Shown here one piece after another: positions 28,022-36,617 of a stretch of 64,000 bases of DNA. This DNA comes from SZAS-79 sp965279075 (GTDB lineage: Bacteria; Pseudomonadota; Gammaproteobacteria; Burkholderiales; SG8-39). The notes under the pieces are model-generated. The model worked only from the letters and a program-made list of their open reading frames with translations. It searched no databases and was not told the origin of the DNA. Every line of letters begins with the position of its first letter. The first letter of the stretch is position 1. The stretch is taken from assembly GCA_965279075.1 (NCBI GenBank), contig CBDIHI010000012.1:248001-312000 (forward strand). Direction: 5' to 3'. A program made the position numbers and the translations under genes.

Positions 28022-29254
28022 ATGAAAATATTCTACGGTTGGCGGATGGTCGCCGCAGGCGGCGGCATCCAGTTCCTGCAGGCCGGCCTGCTGCACCAGG
28101 CCTTCGGCGCCTATTTTGCGCTCCTCACGGAGGAGTTCGGCTGGAGCAAGACTGCGCTGTCCGGCGCGGCCGCGCTGCAGCCCATGGAGGCCGCGGTGCT
28201 CGGCCCGGCGCTCGGCTGGATCATCGACCGTTTCGGCCCGCAGGGGATGATCCGGATCGGCATCGTGACCTTCGGCGTCGGGTTCATGCTGCTCAGCCAG
28301 ATCGAGTCGCTGGCCGGCTTCTACGGCGCGTTCCTCGTCATCGCGCTCGGCGCGAGCCTCTGCGGTTTCTTCCCGATCAACGTGGCGATCATCCACTGGT
28401 TCGAGCGTTTCCGCGCCCGCGCGCTCTCCGCCTTGTCCCTCGGGCTCGCCCTGGGCGGGGTGTTCGTGCCGGTCGTCGCCTGGGCGATGCAGACCTGGGG
28501 CTGGCGCGCTACGGCATTCGGGTCCGGCCTCGTCGCGATCCTCGTCGGCTGGCCGCTGGCGCGGCTGTTCCGCCGCCGCCCCGAGGACGTCGGCGAAACG
28601 ATCGACGGCCTGCCGCCCGCCGTTGCCAAGGAAGGCGACCCCGAGGCGCCCGCGCAGCGCGAGTTCACCGCGCGCGAGGCGCTGCGCACGAGCGCTTTCT
28701 GGCTGCTGTCGCTGGGCCACGCTTTTTCGCTGCTCGTGGTGTACGCCGTCAGCGTGCATGCGATCACCCACATGAAGGAAGGCCTCGGGTACACGCTCGC
28801 GCAGGCGTCGCTCTTCATCACGCTGATGACCGCGTCGCAGGTCGGTGGCGTTCTGGTGGGCTGGTGGATCGGCGACCGTTTCGAGAAGCGCCTGGTGGCC
28901 GCCGGCTGCATGCTGATGCACGCCTCGGGACTGCTGATGCTGACTTACGCCGACGGGACGGCGATGCTGGTCGCTTTCGCGGTGCTGCACGGCGGCGCGT
29001 GGGGGTTGCGCGGGCCGTTCATGCAGGCGATCCGCGCGGACTACTTCGGCCGGCGCTCCATCGGCATGATCCTCGGCCTGTCTGCGCTGATCATCGTGAT
29101 CGGGCAGATAGGTGGCCCGATCGTCGCCGGCATCTTCGCCGACGCCACCGGCAACTATCGCATGGGCTTCACCGTGCTCGCGATCCTCGCCGGCGTGGGC
29201 TCGCTCTTCTTCCTGCTCGCCAAGCGCCCTTCGATCGCCGTTCCCGCGGCCTAG
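28022..29254 (+). CDS. MFS transporter, OFA (oxalate/formate antiporter)-like
   Basis: This is a 410-aa, 12-helix inner-membrane carrier. The N-terminal FYGWRMVAAGGGIQFLQAGL and the TM1 context are typical of OFA/MCT-type MFS carriers for small carboxylates. Motif A-like GWIIDRFGPQGMIRIG and GWWIGDRFEKRLV are visible. The ATG at 28022 places FYGW at the N-terminus as in relatives. The substrate is not known; the two downstream genes face other ways, so context does not help. Confidence 0.85.
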   Translation: MKIFYGWRMVAAGGGIQFLQAGLLHQAFGAYFALLTEEFGWSKTALSGAAALQPMEAAVLGPALGWIIDRFGPQGMIRIGIVTFGVGFMLLSQIESLAGFYGAFLVIALGASLCGFFPINVAIIHWFERFRARALSALSLGLALGGVFVPVVAWAMQTWGWRATAFGSGLVAILVGWPLARLFRRRPEDVGETIDGLPPAVAKEGDPEAPAQREFTAREALRTSAFWLLSLGHAFSLLVVYAVSVHAITHMKEGLGYTLAQASLFITLMTASQVGGVLVGWWIGDRFEKRLVAAGCMLMHASGLLMLTYADGTAMLVAFAVLHGGAWGLRGPFMQAIRADYFGRRSIGMILGLSALIIVIGQIGGPIVAGIFADATGNYRMGFTVLAILAGVGSLFFLLAKRPSIAVPAA

Positions 29255-29272
29255 GCCTGCGGGGAGACATAC

Positions 29273-30241
29273 TTAAAGCGGCAGTTTCGTGCCCAGTCCT
29301 TCGCGCAGGGCGATCTCGTAAACCACCTGCGCGGCGGCAAGGTCCGCCAGCGCATGGCCCGAATAGACGAACATCGCGCGCTGCGCGTCGCTGGTGCGTC
29401 CCGGCCGCCCGCCGGAAGCCAGCTCCGGGAGGTCAGCGTCGTACGGACCGGCGAAATTCATGCGGCCCATTGCGGCCAGCGTCCGCGTCTGCTCGTGCTC
29501 GTCGGTGGCGAGCAGGTCCACATTGCGCAGCGTTTCGCGTTTCCACGAGCGGCCGAGGTCTACGGCCCCCGCGAAAGAGCCCGGGGCCAGCCATGCGGTG
29601 TCGAGGAATTCAAGCGTCGAAGCGCCTTCCGGCACCGTGGTGATGACCGCATCCAGCCCTTCGACCGCTGCGCGCGGGTCGCGCGTGGTGGAGGCCTCCA
29701 TGCCGAACGCGCGCGCCGCCTCGGCGAATTTGTTCGCGCTGGCCTCGGTACGGCTGTAGGCGACGACGCACTTCAGGTTCGGCAGCACGAGGCGCATCGC
29801 ATCGAGGTGGCTATAGGCCTGCACGCCGCATCCGACAAAGCCGATCGATTCGCTGCCCGGGCGTGCCAGTTTCTGCGCCGCGATCGCCGTCATCGCGGCG
29901 GTACGGGTGGCGGTGATCCAGTTGCCGCCCATGACCGCGAGCGGCCGGCCGGTCGTCACGTCCGACAGCGTGATCAGGCTGCAGATGGTGGGGCCGCTGG
30001 TCTGCGCGGCAGGCACGAGGCCGAACCACTTCATCCCGGCGATCCCGGCGTCCTGCAGCAGGGCGGGCTTGGCCTGGAAGACATGTCCCGGACCGAGCGT
30101 CATCACGGATTTCGGCGCCGCGCGCGCCGTACCGCGGGCCTGTGCGGCGAACGCCAAGGCGACGACCTCGCGCAGGCGATCGAGCGGGATCGCCGCGCCG
30201 GCGACGTCCGCTTCCGAAAGGTAGAGGAGGGTGTCCTGCAT
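29273..30241 (-). CDS. Ornithine cyclodeaminase / mu-crystallin family protein
   Basis: This 322-aa NAD(P)-dependent enzyme is of the OCD/mu-crystallin family, which includes ornithine cyclodeaminase, alanine dehydrogenase and ketimine reductases. The Rossmann motif is IGFVGCGVQAYSHLDAM; the N-terminal lid has MTLGPGHVFQAKPALL and GMKWFGLVP; NWITATRTAAMTAIAAQKLA is typical. The activity cannot be assigned further. The stop lies 18 bp from the converging MFS gene. Confidence 0.87.
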   Translation of the reverse strand: MQDTLLYLSEADVAGAAIPLDRLREVVALAFAAQARGTARAAPKSVMTLGPGHVFQAKPALLQDAGIAGMKWFGLVPAAQTSGPTICSLITLSDVTTGRPLAVMGGNWITATRTAAMTAIAAQKLARPGSESIGFVGCGVQAYSHLDAMRLVLPNLKCVVAYSRTEASANKFAEAARAFGMEASTTRDPRAAVEGLDAVITTVPEGASTLEFLDTAWLAPGSFAGAVDLGRSWKRETLRNVDLLATDEHEQTRTLAAMGRMNFAGPYDADLPELASGGRPGRTSDAQRAMFVYSGHALADLAAAQVVYEIALREGLGTKLPL

Positions 30242-30360
30242 GCCCGGCAGTTTAACCGGACTGCTGCAAAACGCCCGCCACGCCTGCGGCCGAAAGCGTT
30301 AGGCTTCCCGCTCAAGACAGCAGCCCCCAGACCCAAGCCCGCAACCAAGGAGAAAATGGA

Positions 30361-30549
30361 ATGCCTACGATTTTCGTAAACCTGTTCGAAGGCCGCACGC
30401 CCGACCAGAAGCGCGAGTTCGCGATCGCCGTGACGGCCGACGCCGTCCGCACGCTGAAGTGCACCCCCGAGTCCGTCGAGGTCATCTACCAGGACGTGAA
30501 GAAGTCGGACTGGGCCGTGAACGGCAAGCTGGCCTCCGACCCGAAGTAG
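30361..30549 (+). CDS. 4-oxalocrotonate tautomerase family protein
   Basis: This is a 62-aa tautomerase. After removal of Met the N-terminal Pro (PTIFVNLFEGRTPDQKREF) would be the catalytic base, as in all active members. The middle TPESVEVIYQDVKKSDWAVNG matches the family. A GGAGAA ribosome-binding site lies 5 bp upstream. No aromatic meta-cleavage pathway is adjacent, so the substrate is unknown. It is divergent from the OCD-family gene. Confidence 0.9.
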   Translation: MPTIFVNLFEGRTPDQKREFAIAVTADAVRTLKCTPESVEVIYQDVKKSDWAVNGKLASDPK

Positions 30550-30570
30550 AAAGTCTAACTTTTATTCCGG

Positions 30571-30599
30571 AGGCCGGCTCCTGGAGCCGGTCTCCTGGC
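30571..30599. repeat. GC-rich hairpin, one copy of a dispersed sequence
   Basis: GGAGGCCGGCTCC and GGAGCCGGTCTCC form a 13-bp near-perfect inverted repeat with a one-base gap, in the gap between two converging genes. The last 20 bp (30580-30599) match 18 of 20 at 57027-57046. There is no T-run on either side. Confidence 0.6.
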
Positions 30600-30652
30600 A
30601 GTTGCGTTGCCTGATATGAAAATAGTACGGTGGTTCGGTCGGCGTCCCTAAA

Positions 30653-30671
30653 TGGGGTCAGAGTCGAATTA
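30653..30671. repeat. TGGGGTCAGAGTCGAATTA motif overlapping the end of eutC
   Basis: This 19-bp sequence resembles a dispersed motif I associate with REP-associated tyrosine transposases in proteobacteria. It encodes the last four codons and the stop of eutC. No transposase gene is present here. Confidence 0.4.
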
Positions 30672-31410
30672 GTTCGCTCTCGTCCTTGAGCGCCGTGCCC
30701 GTCATGCCGCGGCGCAGTGCTTCGGCCGCGAGCCAGTCGAGCCGCGCCGCCGCCGCTGCGTAGGCGAGCCCTTCCGGGCGCACGTTCGAGATGCAATTGC
30801 GTTCGGCGTCGGACCGGCCGGCGCGCGGCGCATGCGTGAGGTACAGGCCGAGGCTGTCCGGAGAGGACAGGCCCGGCCGCTCACCGATCATAACGACGAC
30901 GAGTTTCGCGCCGAGTCGGCCACCGATCTCGTCGCCAAGCGCGACGCGCCCCTGCATCGCGATCACAACCGGCACCCCGGACCAGCGGGCCGGCGCAAGT
31001 GCGCGCAGCTCGCCGAGCAAAGGCGCGGCGTGCTTTTGCGCCGCCGCAGACGAAAGCCCGTCCTCGATCGCGACCACGATTTCCGGCGACACGCCGGGCA
31101 TGGCCGGCACAAGCATGCTTTGCGCGTCGAGCCGTCGCCCGAGGTCGGGACGGGCGAGGTAGGTGGCGCGGTCCGGGGCGGCGCTGCGCACCTGGATGAC
31201 CGGATGGCCTGCCGCGCTTAATTCACCCTCCAGCGCCGCCGTGTCGAGGCGCGAGTGCACGGCGTCGCGGGCCCGCGCATGGGCGAGCCCGAACGCGAGC
31301 ACCTCGCGCGTCGGCAGGGCCGGGCCGGCCCGCCCGAGGGCGATGCGCGCCGGCGTGAGTCGGCGCAGTCCCGCCCAGGGATCGGCTGGCACCAGCCCGT
31401 CGCGGCTCAT
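30658..31410 (-). CDS. eutC: Ethanolamine ammonia-lyase small subunit EutC
   Basis: This is the small subunit of adenosylcobalamin-dependent ethanolamine ammonia-lyase, 250 aa. Family segments are DPWAGLRRLTPARIALGRAG, DAVHSRLD, LARPDLGRRLD, VVIGERPGLSSPDSLGLYLT-like VMIGERPGLSSPDSLG, and RNCISNVRPEGL. The ATG overlaps the eutB stop. The final residues LIRL come from a repeat-like sequence and may replace the original end. No other eut or microcompartment genes are near. Confidence 0.95.
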   Translation of the reverse strand: MSRDGLVPADPWAGLRRLTPARIALGRAGPALPTREVLAFGLAHARARDAVHSRLDTAALEGELSAAGHPVIQVRSAAPDRATYLARPDLGRRLDAQSMLVPAMPGVSPEIVVAIEDGLSSAAAQKHAAPLLGELRALAPARWSGVPVVIAMQGRVALGDEIGGRLGAKLVVVMIGERPGLSSPDSLGLYLTHAPRAGRSDAERNCISNVRPEGLAYAAAAARLDWLAAEALRRGMTGTALKDESELIRL

Positions 31411-32798
31411 GCCGAGGCCAGGTCCCGGGTGGCCGCCAGCAGCCGGTTGCCGGCGGCATGCGGCTGAAGCATCCCGGAGGCGTCAATCAGTTGCATGCTT
31501 TCGAGCCAGGCTTCGAATTCGGGCGCGCGCTTCAGCCCCAGCACGTTGCGCAGGTACAGCGCGTCGTGGAACGAAGTGCTCTGGTAATTGAGCATCACGT
31601 CGTCGGCGCCGGGCACGCCCATCACGAAGGTCACCCCGGCGACGCCGAGCAGCGTGAGCAGGGTATCCATGTCGTCCTGGTCGGCCTCCGCGTGGTTGGT
31701 GTAGCAAACGTCGACACCGAGCGGCACACCGAGGAGCTTGCCGCAGAAATGGTCCTCGAGCCCGGCGCGGATGATCTGCTTGCCGTCGTAGAGGTACTCC
31801 GGGCCGATGAATCCCACCACTGAATTGGCGAGGAGCGGCTTGAAGTGGCGGGCCACACCGTAGGCCCGGGCCTCCAGCGTCTGCTGGTCCACGCCGTGAT
31901 GGGCATCGGCCGACAACGCGCTGCCCTGGCCGGTCTCGAAATACATGACGTTGTCGCCGATCGATCCGCGCTTGAGCGAGAGCGCGGCTTCGCGCGCCTC
32001 GGCGAGCAGCGCAAGCGTGATGCCGAAGCTCGCATTGGCCTTCTGCGTGCCGGCCACCGACTGGAACACCAGGTCCACGGGCGCCCCGGCCTCGATGCCG
32101 CGGATCTGGTTGGTGACATGGGTCAGCACGCACGACTGGGTCGGGATATCGAATCGCCGGATCACCTCATCCATCATCCGCCACAGCGTCATGAACGCCG
32201 GCAGGCCGTCGCCGGCGGGATTGATGCCGATCACCGCGTCTCCACAGCCGTAGAGCAGGCCGTCGAGCATCGAGGCCGCGATGCCCCGGGCGTCGTCCGT
32301 CGGGTGGTTGGGCTGCAGGCGCACACCGAGCCGTCCGGGCAGGCCGAGCGTATTGCGAAAGCGCGTGGTCACCCGGCACTTCTTCGCAACCAGAACGAGG
32401 TCCTGGTTGCGCATGAGCTTGGACACGGCGGCGGCCATTTCCGGGGTGACGCCCGCCGCAAGGCTCGCGAGCCTGGCGGGGCCGGTCTCGTCGGAAAGCA
32501 GCCAGTCGCGAAATTCCCCGACCGTCAGGTGCGCCACGACCGCAAAGGCCGCCCGGTCGTGCGTGTCTATGATCAGGCGGGTGACCTCGTCTTCCGCGTA
32601 GGGGACGACATGGTCTTCGAGGAAGGTCTGCAGGGGCACTTCAGCGAGCGCCATGCGCGCCGCCATGCGCTGTTCCGCGCTGGCTGCGGCCACGCCGGCC
32701 AGGGCGTCCCCGGAGCGCAGGGGCGTGGCTTTGGCCAGCAAATCCTTGAGGTCGGCGAAGCGCCAGTTGACGCCGCCCACCGCGTGCGAGAAACCCAT
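31407..32798 (-). CDS. eutB: Ethanolamine ammonia-lyase large subunit EutB
   Basis: This is the catalytic TIM-barrel subunit, 463 aa, usual length; with EutC and coenzyme B12 it converts ethanolamine to acetaldehyde and ammonia. Marks are RLQPNHPTDD, DAVIGINPAGD, LTHVTNQIRGIEAGAP, SVAGTQKANASFG, GQGSALSADAHHG and VDVCYTNHAEADQDD. The ATG at 32798 is chosen because GGAGG lies 4 bp upstream (complement 32803-32807). The frame continues much further upstream, but there it is a shadow of the transporter gene. Confidence 0.96.
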   Translation of the reverse strand: MGFSHAVGGVNWRFADLKDLLAKATPLRSGDALAGVAAASAEQRMAARMALAEVPLQTFLEDHVVPYAEDEVTRLIIDTHDRAAFAVVAHLTVGEFRDWLLSDETGPARLASLAAGVTPEMAAAVSKLMRNQDLVLVAKKCRVTTRFRNTLGLPGRLGVRLQPNHPTDDARGIAASMLDGLLYGCGDAVIGINPAGDGLPAFMTLWRMMDEVIRRFDIPTQSCVLTHVTNQIRGIEAGAPVDLVFQSVAGTQKANASFGITLALLAEAREAALSLKRGSIGDNVMYFETGQGSALSADAHHGVDQQTLEARAYGVARHFKPLLANSVVGFIGPEYLYDGKQIIRAGLEDHFCGKLLGVPLGVDVCYTNHAEADQDDMDTLLTLLGVAGVTFVMGVPGADDVMLNYQSTSFHDALYLRNVLGLKRAPEFEAWLESMQLIDASGMLQPHAAGNRLLAATRDLASA

Positions 32799-32854
32799 CG
32801 ATCCTCCGCCGTCAGCGAAGTATACGCAGGCGACGGTGCCGGAATTCGAAGTTC

Positions 32855-33910
32855 CTAAGGAGCGCGGTCGAGCAGCCTGTCGGTCAGGGCCGCGGCACCC
32901 CACATCGAGAACAGCGTGGCCCACGCCGTGACCGCGAATACCGAGGCGCCCGTGATCCCCGCGCCGACTGCGCACCCCCCGGCGAGCATGCTGCCGAAAC
33001 CCATCATGACGGCGCCGGCGATGTAACGGCGCATGCTCTGGCCGTCCCTGAAGCCCTCCAGCTTCAGTTCCTTCGCCAGCAGCGCCGCGACGAACGCGCC
33101 GAGGAACACGCCCGGGACCAGGCCGATGCTGAAGTCCAGCGGACGCCCGGGTGGGGACAGCACCAGCATCAGCATGTCGGCCGAGGGGCCCGAGAACGTC
33201 AGGCTCTGCACCGGGACGGCCGTGGCCGCCATCGCGCTGTCCGAGACCTGCCAGGTGAACCACCATCCCGCGGCGATCGTCGTGCCCACGCCGATGCCGC
33301 CGAACAGCGCCCAGGGTCGGATGCGGGCCAGGCGCAGCACGAACCAGGCCCCGGCCGCGAGCCACAGCACACCGAAGGCCAGCCCGCCGGCGTGGCCGGC
33401 GCCGAGCATGGCGAGCAGGTCGCGCGAGCCGCCTTCCACCGTCCACCAGCCGGAAAGGGCGTTGCGCAGCGGCGAGAGGGCCCCGTGCAGCGAAGCCTGC
33501 GCAGTCACCGCGAGCACGAGCCCGGACAGCAGCGCGCGAAGGTTGCCCGCCGCGGACAGCACCAGCAGCCGGCTGACGCACCCCCGCGCGAGGATCATGC
33601 CTGCGCCAAACAGGGCGCCGCCCAGGATCGCGCCCGACAGGCTGCCGCGGGCCGCCAGCTGGCGCGCCGTGCTTACGTCGAGCGCGCCGGCGAGGATCAG
33701 CGCCTGGGTCGCGATCAGCGCGGTGGAGAAGGTCAGCAGCCACACCACGAGCTTCTCGCCCGGCATGCCGCGCGCGAACTCGACGACTGCCGAGCGCAGA
33801 CAGAAGCGCGAGCGTTGCGCTGCGGCGCCGAACAGCAGCCCGATCACCAGCCCGCCCAGGGCGGTCGCGGGGCCTGCGCCGAATTCCTCGATGATGTGGG
33901 CCAGGTCCAT
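32855..33910 (-). CDS. YeeE/YedE (sulfur transport) family membrane protein
   Basis: This is a 351-aa inner-membrane protein with about nine hydrophobic segments and two internally similar halves. Each half has a conserved Cys motif: FGAGMILARGCVSR in the first and MLAGGCAVGAGITG in the second, plus RSRFCLRSA near the N-terminus. Relatives (YeeE, SoxT, PmpA) import thiosulfate or other reduced sulfur. Its place at the tail of the sox operon supports sulfur-compound transport. A GTG start six codons upstream (VTAAPP) is possible. Confidence 0.87.
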   Translation of the reverse strand: MDLAHIIEEFGAGPATALGGLVIGLLFGAAAQRSRFCLRSAVVEFARGMPGEKLVVWLLTFSTALIATQALILAGALDVSTARQLAARGSLSGAILGGALFGAGMILARGCVSRLLVLSAAGNLRALLSGLVLAVTAQASLHGALSPLRNALSGWWTVEGGSRDLLAMLGAGHAGGLAFGVLWLAAGAWFVLRLARIRPWALFGGIGVGTTIAAGWWFTWQVSDSAMAATAVPVQSLTFSGPSADMLMLVLSPPGRPLDFSIGLVPGVFLGAFVAALLAKELKLEGFRDGQSMRRYIAGAVMMGFGSMLAGGCAVGAGITGASVFAVTAWATLFSMWGAAALTDRLLDRAP

Positions 33911-33936
33911 TGGGGGGGCTGCCGTCACGAACCCGG

Positions 33937-34920
33937 CTACTTCTTCTCCAGCGACTCGCGTTCCATCAGCAGGTAGGTGCCGTAGGCGTTGATGCGGTTG
34001 GCGGCGTTGAATGCGGGAACCCTGGCGTAGCGACTCCAGTCGGTCTGCGCATAGGCCTCCTCGAACGGCTGCATGTCCTCGACCGCCCGGCCCATGGTGG
34101 CGCGAAGGTAGCGCAGGTAGTCGCGCGTGAACGCGAGGTCCCCCACCGGGTAACGGGAGACCGCGCCGTGTCCCGGGACCATGACCTTTGGCTTCAGCTC
34201 GAGCAGGCGCTCCATCGTCGCCAGCCACCGCCGGCTGTCCGCGTTGCCGACGAACGGCACGCGCCCGGAGAACAGGATGTCGCCCGAAAAGAGGACGCCG
34301 TCGTCCCTCACCGCGACGACGATGTCGTCGGGCGCATGCGCCGGGCCCATGTAGACGAGGTCGAACGCAAGCCCGCCGAACTTGAAGGACGTGTCACCCT
34401 CGAGCAGCCGGTCAGGCGCGACCAGCCGCGTGTTCGCGTCCACCCAGGGGGCGAGGTCCCTGCGGCGCTGTTCGAGCCTTGCGGCGCCTTCCCCGCTGTC
34501 GAGGTACTCGCGCGCCGCACGGTGCGCCCACACTTCGGCGCCAGCGGCCTTCAGCGCAGGAAGGCCGTAGAAGTGGTCGGCGTGGTAGTGGGTGACGATG
34601 ACGCGGCGGATCGGCTTGTCGGTCACCGAGGCGATGGCTGCGCGCAGCGCCTCGCCCAGGGGCGCGGTGCCCAGCGCGTCGATCACCACCACGCCTTCCG
34701 GGGTGACGACGAATCCGGCGTTGGAATTGAAGCCCTGGTTTGCAGCGGAGGCCACGCCGGGAAGGCCCTGCACGTACCAGGCGTGCTTGCTTACCTGCAC
34801 GGGCGCGAGCCTGACCTGCGGCTCCGCGGCCTGCGCCGGCCGCACCGCCAGCAGGATGGCGAGGGCCGCGAGGCAGGCCAGCCGGGCGAGGGCGCCCTCA
34901 GGCAATGCCGGGATTGCCAT
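33937..34920 (-). CDS. SoxH-like metallo-beta-lactamase-fold hydrolase
   Basis: This is a 327-aa exported metallo-hydrolase. A signal peptide (about residues 1-31) ends near PAQAAEP. The zinc motif THYHADHFYGL (about residue 120) and later His in VMVPGHGAV are intact, as is SGDILFSGRVPF. It resembles SoxH and the quinoprotein-relay zinc hydrolases found in sox and methanol/ethanol gene clusters; no substrate is established for SoxH. The N-terminus overlaps the soxB 3' end by 23 bp. Confidence 0.85.
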   Translation of the reverse strand: MAIPALPEGALARLACLAALAILLAVRPAQAAEPQVRLAPVQVSKHAWYVQGLPGVASAANQGFNSNAGFVVTPEGVVVIDALGTAPLGEALRAAIASVTDKPIRRVIVTHYHADHFYGLPALKAAGAEVWAHRAAREYLDSGEGAARLEQRRRDLAPWVDANTRLVAPDRLLEGDTSFKFGGLAFDLVYMGPAHAPDDIVVAVRDDGVLFSGDILFSGRVPFVGNADSRRWLATMERLLELKPKVMVPGHGAVSRYPVGDLAFTRDYLRYLRATMGRAVEDMQPFEEAYAQTDWSRYARVPAFNAANRINAYGTYLLMERESLEKK

Positions 34921-36604
34921 CCATTCCCCTGAGCCGCGGCAGGTTCAGCGCGAGGGGCTTCACTGTCTTCATGTCGCGCAGGTAGCGGGCCATCAGGTCC
35001 CACACCGGCTCGCCGCCGGCCTGCTTCGCCTCTTCGGCGACCGGCGCCCAGCCGGCGACCTTGTACTTCTTCGCCGGGTCGAGCGGCCTGCCCTTGAGCG
35101 TCATCTCGCTGATGCGGCCGCCCATCTTCGCGTTGGGGTCGCAGGCGTAGGCGAGGCCGCCGACGCGGACCATGTCCCCGCCCTGCTGGTAGTAGGGGTC
35201 GGGGTTGAAGAGGTTGTCGCAGACGTCTTCGAGAATGCCCTTGATCGTCTCCCCGGTCATCTCGGTGACGGTCGTGTAGGGGTAGGTGATCGCCGTCTGG
35301 TCCATCAGGTGTTCCATCAGGATCGGCTGGCCGGGCAGCAGGCTCGTGCCCCAGCGGAATCCCGGGGAGAACGCGATCTCGGCGTCCTTGACCGCCATCA
35401 GGCCGTCGAGCATCAACTGGTCGAAGGTGCCGTTGAAGTTGCCGCGCCTGTAAAGCAGGCCTTCGGTGACGGCGAGTCTCTCGGCCAGCTTGCCGGCGTA
35501 GGGCGCGCGCATCTTGTCGATGTAAGCCTGCATCGCGGTGTCTGCCGGCAGCAGGTTGGCGAACACCGGCAGGAGCTTGTAGCGGAAGTCCGCGACCTTG
35601 CCGCCTTTCACGTCGAGGTCGAGCACGCCGAGGAACTTGGTGTTCGACCCGGCATTGGTGACCAGCGTCTGGCCGCCCGGGTTCTTCACGATCACCGGGG
35701 CGGGCATGCCGTCGTGGGTGTGGCCGCCGAGGATTGCGTCGATGCCGCGCACGCGCGAGGCCATCTTGATGTCCACGTCCATGCCGTTGTGCGAGAGCAG
35801 CACCACGGCCTGCGCGCCTTTCGCCCGCGCCTCGTCGACGGTCTTCTGCATCTCCTCTTCCTGGATGCCGAAATTCCATTCGGAGACGAAGTAGCGCGGG
35901 TTGGCGATGGGCGTGTACGGGAAGGCCTGGCCGACGATCGCGACCGGCACGCCGTTCATCTGGCGGATCGAGTAGGGCGCGAACACGGGGTCGCCGAAGT
36001 CGGCGGTCTTGATGTTCTGGGCGACGAATTCGACCCTGCCCTTGAAGTCGTTGTCGACCACCTTCTTCACGCGTTCGGCGCCGAGGGTGAACTCCCAGTG
36101 GCCCGTCATCAGGTCGACGCCGAGCAGCTTCTGCGCGTCGATCATGTCCTGGCCCTTGGTCCACAGCGCGGTGGCCGATCCCTGCCAGGTGTCGCCGCCG
36201 TCGAGCAGCAGCGCGCCAGGGCGTGACGCCCTGAGGCGCTTCACCAGCGTCGCCATGTGCGCGAACCCGCCCACCTTGCCGTACTTGCGCGCGGCCTTCT
36301 CGAAGTCCAGGTAGGTGAAGGCGTGCGCGTCCGGGGAGCCCGGCTTCACGCCGAAGGCCTTCAGCAGGGCCTCGCCCACCAGGTGCGGCGGCCGCCCGGC
36401 CATGCCGGCCACGCCGAGGTTGACGTTCGGCTCGCGAAAGTGGACCGGCAGCAGCTGCGCGTGGCAGTCCGTGTAGTGGAGGAAGTGAACGTTGCCGTAG
36501 CGGGGCAGGTCGTAGAACGCCGGCGCCTGCGCGCGCACGGACCCCAGCGGAAGTCCGCTCGCGGCGGCCACCGCCAGGGTGTGCAGGAACTCCCTCCTGT
36601 TCAT
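34898..36604 (-). CDS. soxB: Thiosulfohydrolase SoxB
   Basis: SoxB hydrolyses the terminal sulfonate from SoxYZ-bound S-thiosulfonate, releasing sulfate. It is a 568-aa dimanganese enzyme of the 5'-nucleotidase superfamily. A twin-arginine signal NRREFLHTLAVAAASG opens the protein. Metal and active-site motifs are YTDCHAQLLP, LDGGDTWQGS, TGHWEFTLG, LLSHNGMDVD and ILGGHTHDG. It lies 14 bp downstream of soxX. All key motifs look intact. Confidence 0.97.
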   Translation of the reverse strand: MNRREFLHTLAVAAASGLPLGSVRAQAPAFYDLPRYGNVHFLHYTDCHAQLLPVHFREPNVNLGVAGMAGRPPHLVGEALLKAFGVKPGSPDAHAFTYLDFEKAARKYGKVGGFAHMATLVKRLRASRPGALLLDGGDTWQGSATALWTKGQDMIDAQKLLGVDLMTGHWEFTLGAERVKKVVDNDFKGRVEFVAQNIKTADFGDPVFAPYSIRQMNGVPVAIVGQAFPYTPIANPRYFVSEWNFGIQEEEMQKTVDEARAKGAQAVVLLSHNGMDVDIKMASRVRGIDAILGGHTHDGMPAPVIVKNPGGQTLVTNAGSNTKFLGVLDLDVKGGKVADFRYKLLPVFANLLPADTAMQAYIDKMRAPYAGKLAERLAVTEGLLYRRGNFNGTFDQLMLDGLMAVKDAEIAFSPGFRWGTSLLPGQPILMEHLMDQTAITYPYTTVTEMTGETIKGILEDVCDNLFNPDPYYQQGGDMVRVGGLAYACDPNAKMGGRISEMTLKGRPLDPAKKYKVAGWAPVAEEAKQAGGEPVWDLMARYLRDMKTVKPLALNLPRLRGMDGNPGIA

Positions 36605-36617
36605 TTCCTCGTCCCGG

